A stretch of 7,071 nucleotides of DNA. Origin: a bacterium 42_11. Lineage in GTDB: Bacteria; Synergistota; GBS-1. Under the pieces are notes generated by a model that searched no databases, was not told where the DNA came from, and saw nothing but the letters and a program-made list of their open reading frames with translations. A program made the position numbers and the translations under genes. Position 1 is the first letter of the stretch; each line of letters opens with the position of its first letter. The DNA is taken from contig LGFB01000067.1 in NCBI GenBank assembly GCA_001508835.1, forward strand, positions 1 to 7,071. The letters run 5' to 3'. This document shows, one piece after another, positions 6,502-7,071 of this stretch.

Positions 6502-7071
6502 AATTATTAAAACTTGACAAAGGAGGAGGAATCCTTCCTCCACGGCGTATAAAGCTTTTCACCTCACCCACCTCTACGGAAATTATAGGTGCTTCTCCAA
6601 GCAACCCCCCCCAAACAGCCTTGTCTCCTACCTTCTTACCGGGAACAGGTATAAGCCTCACAGCTGTAGTTTTTGAATTAACAACCCCAATAGCCATTTC
6701 ATCGGCAATTATACAAGCAATTACTTCTTCAGGAACATCACCAGGTATAGCTATCATATCCAAACCGACAGAGCAAACACAGGTCATGGCCTCAAGCTTT
6801 GCAAGGGATAATTTCCCTAAAGAAGCACACATTGCCATCTCCGCATCCTCGCTAACAGGAATAAAAGCCCCGCTCAATCCTCCAACGGAAGACGACGCCA
6901 TTATACCACCCTTTTTAACCGCATCGTTAAGCAAAGCAAGCGCTGCCGTTGTCCCAGGAAGACCACATCTTTCTATACCCATTGCTTCTATTATTTCCGC
7001 CACGCTATCACCAGGACTTGGAGTAGGAGCAAGGGAAAGATCCACTATTCCAAAAGGTATTCCCAATCTCC
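6500..7071 (-). CDS. UPF0210 / DUF711 (PFL-like family) protein, C-terminal part (5' end outside window)
   Basis: The frame is open to the right edge and ends at a TAG (6502-6500), giving about 190 residues of a family normally around 450 long. Diagnostic strings include [15 protein letters not shown] at its start, [51 protein letters not shown], the [13 protein letters not shown] stretch, and [19 protein letters not shown] followed by GGLLGEAP. All are highly conserved in UPF0210. The family has a pyruvate formate-lyase-like fold but no established enzymatic role. It is often encoded next to a small ACT-domain protein (UPF0237), which would lie outside this window. The TTG at 7066 is an internal leucine codon, because family similarity runs straight through it and the codon before it (AGA) is also in frame. 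A run of eight G on the coding strand (6605-6612) encodes the Trp-Gly-Gly segment, and the frame is intact. The PPDK-N-like gene follows 3-12 bases downstream. Confidence 0.95.
   Translation of the reverse strand, partial: RLGIPFGIVDLSLAPTPSPGDSVAEIIEAMGIERCGLPGTTAALALLNDAVKKGGIMASSSVGGLSGAFIPVSEDAEMAMCASLGKLSLAKLEAMTCVCSVGLDMIAIPGDVPEEVIACIIADEMAIGVVNSKTTAVRLIPVPGKKVGDKAVWGGLLGEAPIISVEVGEVKSFIRRGGRIPPPLSSFNN

Noticed and set aside
7064..7066. TTG as the start codon of the UPF0210 gene
   Set aside because: The frame stays open to the window edge and the family's conserved residues continue upstream of it; the protein would otherwise lack more than half its length.

Overview
The window looks like ordinary chromosomal DNA from a bacterium, fully coding and tightly packed: no gap between genes exceeds about 16 bases. 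It is moderately AT-rich by eye. Arginine is written mostly as AGA/AGG, ATA isoleucine is common, proteins are rich in Lys/Glu, and several genes start with TTG. Together these suggest a thermophilic or anaerobic bacterium. I cannot name the phylum from this window. No tRNA, rRNA, CRISPR array, insertion sequence or phage gene was seen.

Left block, plus strand (1-4800): the 3' end of a glycogen synthase gene (glgA), then glgC (ADP-glucose pyrophosphorylase), an uncharacterised thiamine-diphosphate (TPP) enzyme related to acetolactate synthase, a 12-helix-type MFS transporter, and an ECF-type vitamin/micronutrient transporter S component. Spacing runs from 16 bases down to a 20-base overlap, so one transcript is likely. 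A perfect TATAAT placed 7 bases before the MFS start codon, with no ribosome binding site there, may add an internal leaderless promoter. GlgA and GlgC form the ADP-glucose route to glycogen: GlgC makes ADP-glucose and GlgA polymerises it. What the TPP enzyme and the two transporters add is not evident.

Right block, minus strand (4784-7071): the 3' part of a UPF0210/DUF711 (PFL-like) gene enters from the right edge. Three to twelve bases beyond its stop, depending on the start chosen, comes a protein with a PPDK/PEP-synthase-type ATP-binding domain and an uncharacterised C-terminal domain. This gene ends inside the 3' end of the ECF gene, a 17-base tail-to-tail overlap.

The points most worth a second look are: the TPP enzyme, which does not look like true IlvB; the PPDK-N protein, which lacks a recognisable phosphohistidine domain; the possible leaderless MFS promoter; and GlgC substitutions at normally conserved glycines and at the enterobacterial activator-lysine position. 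I found no clear sign of a wholly new multi-gene system.
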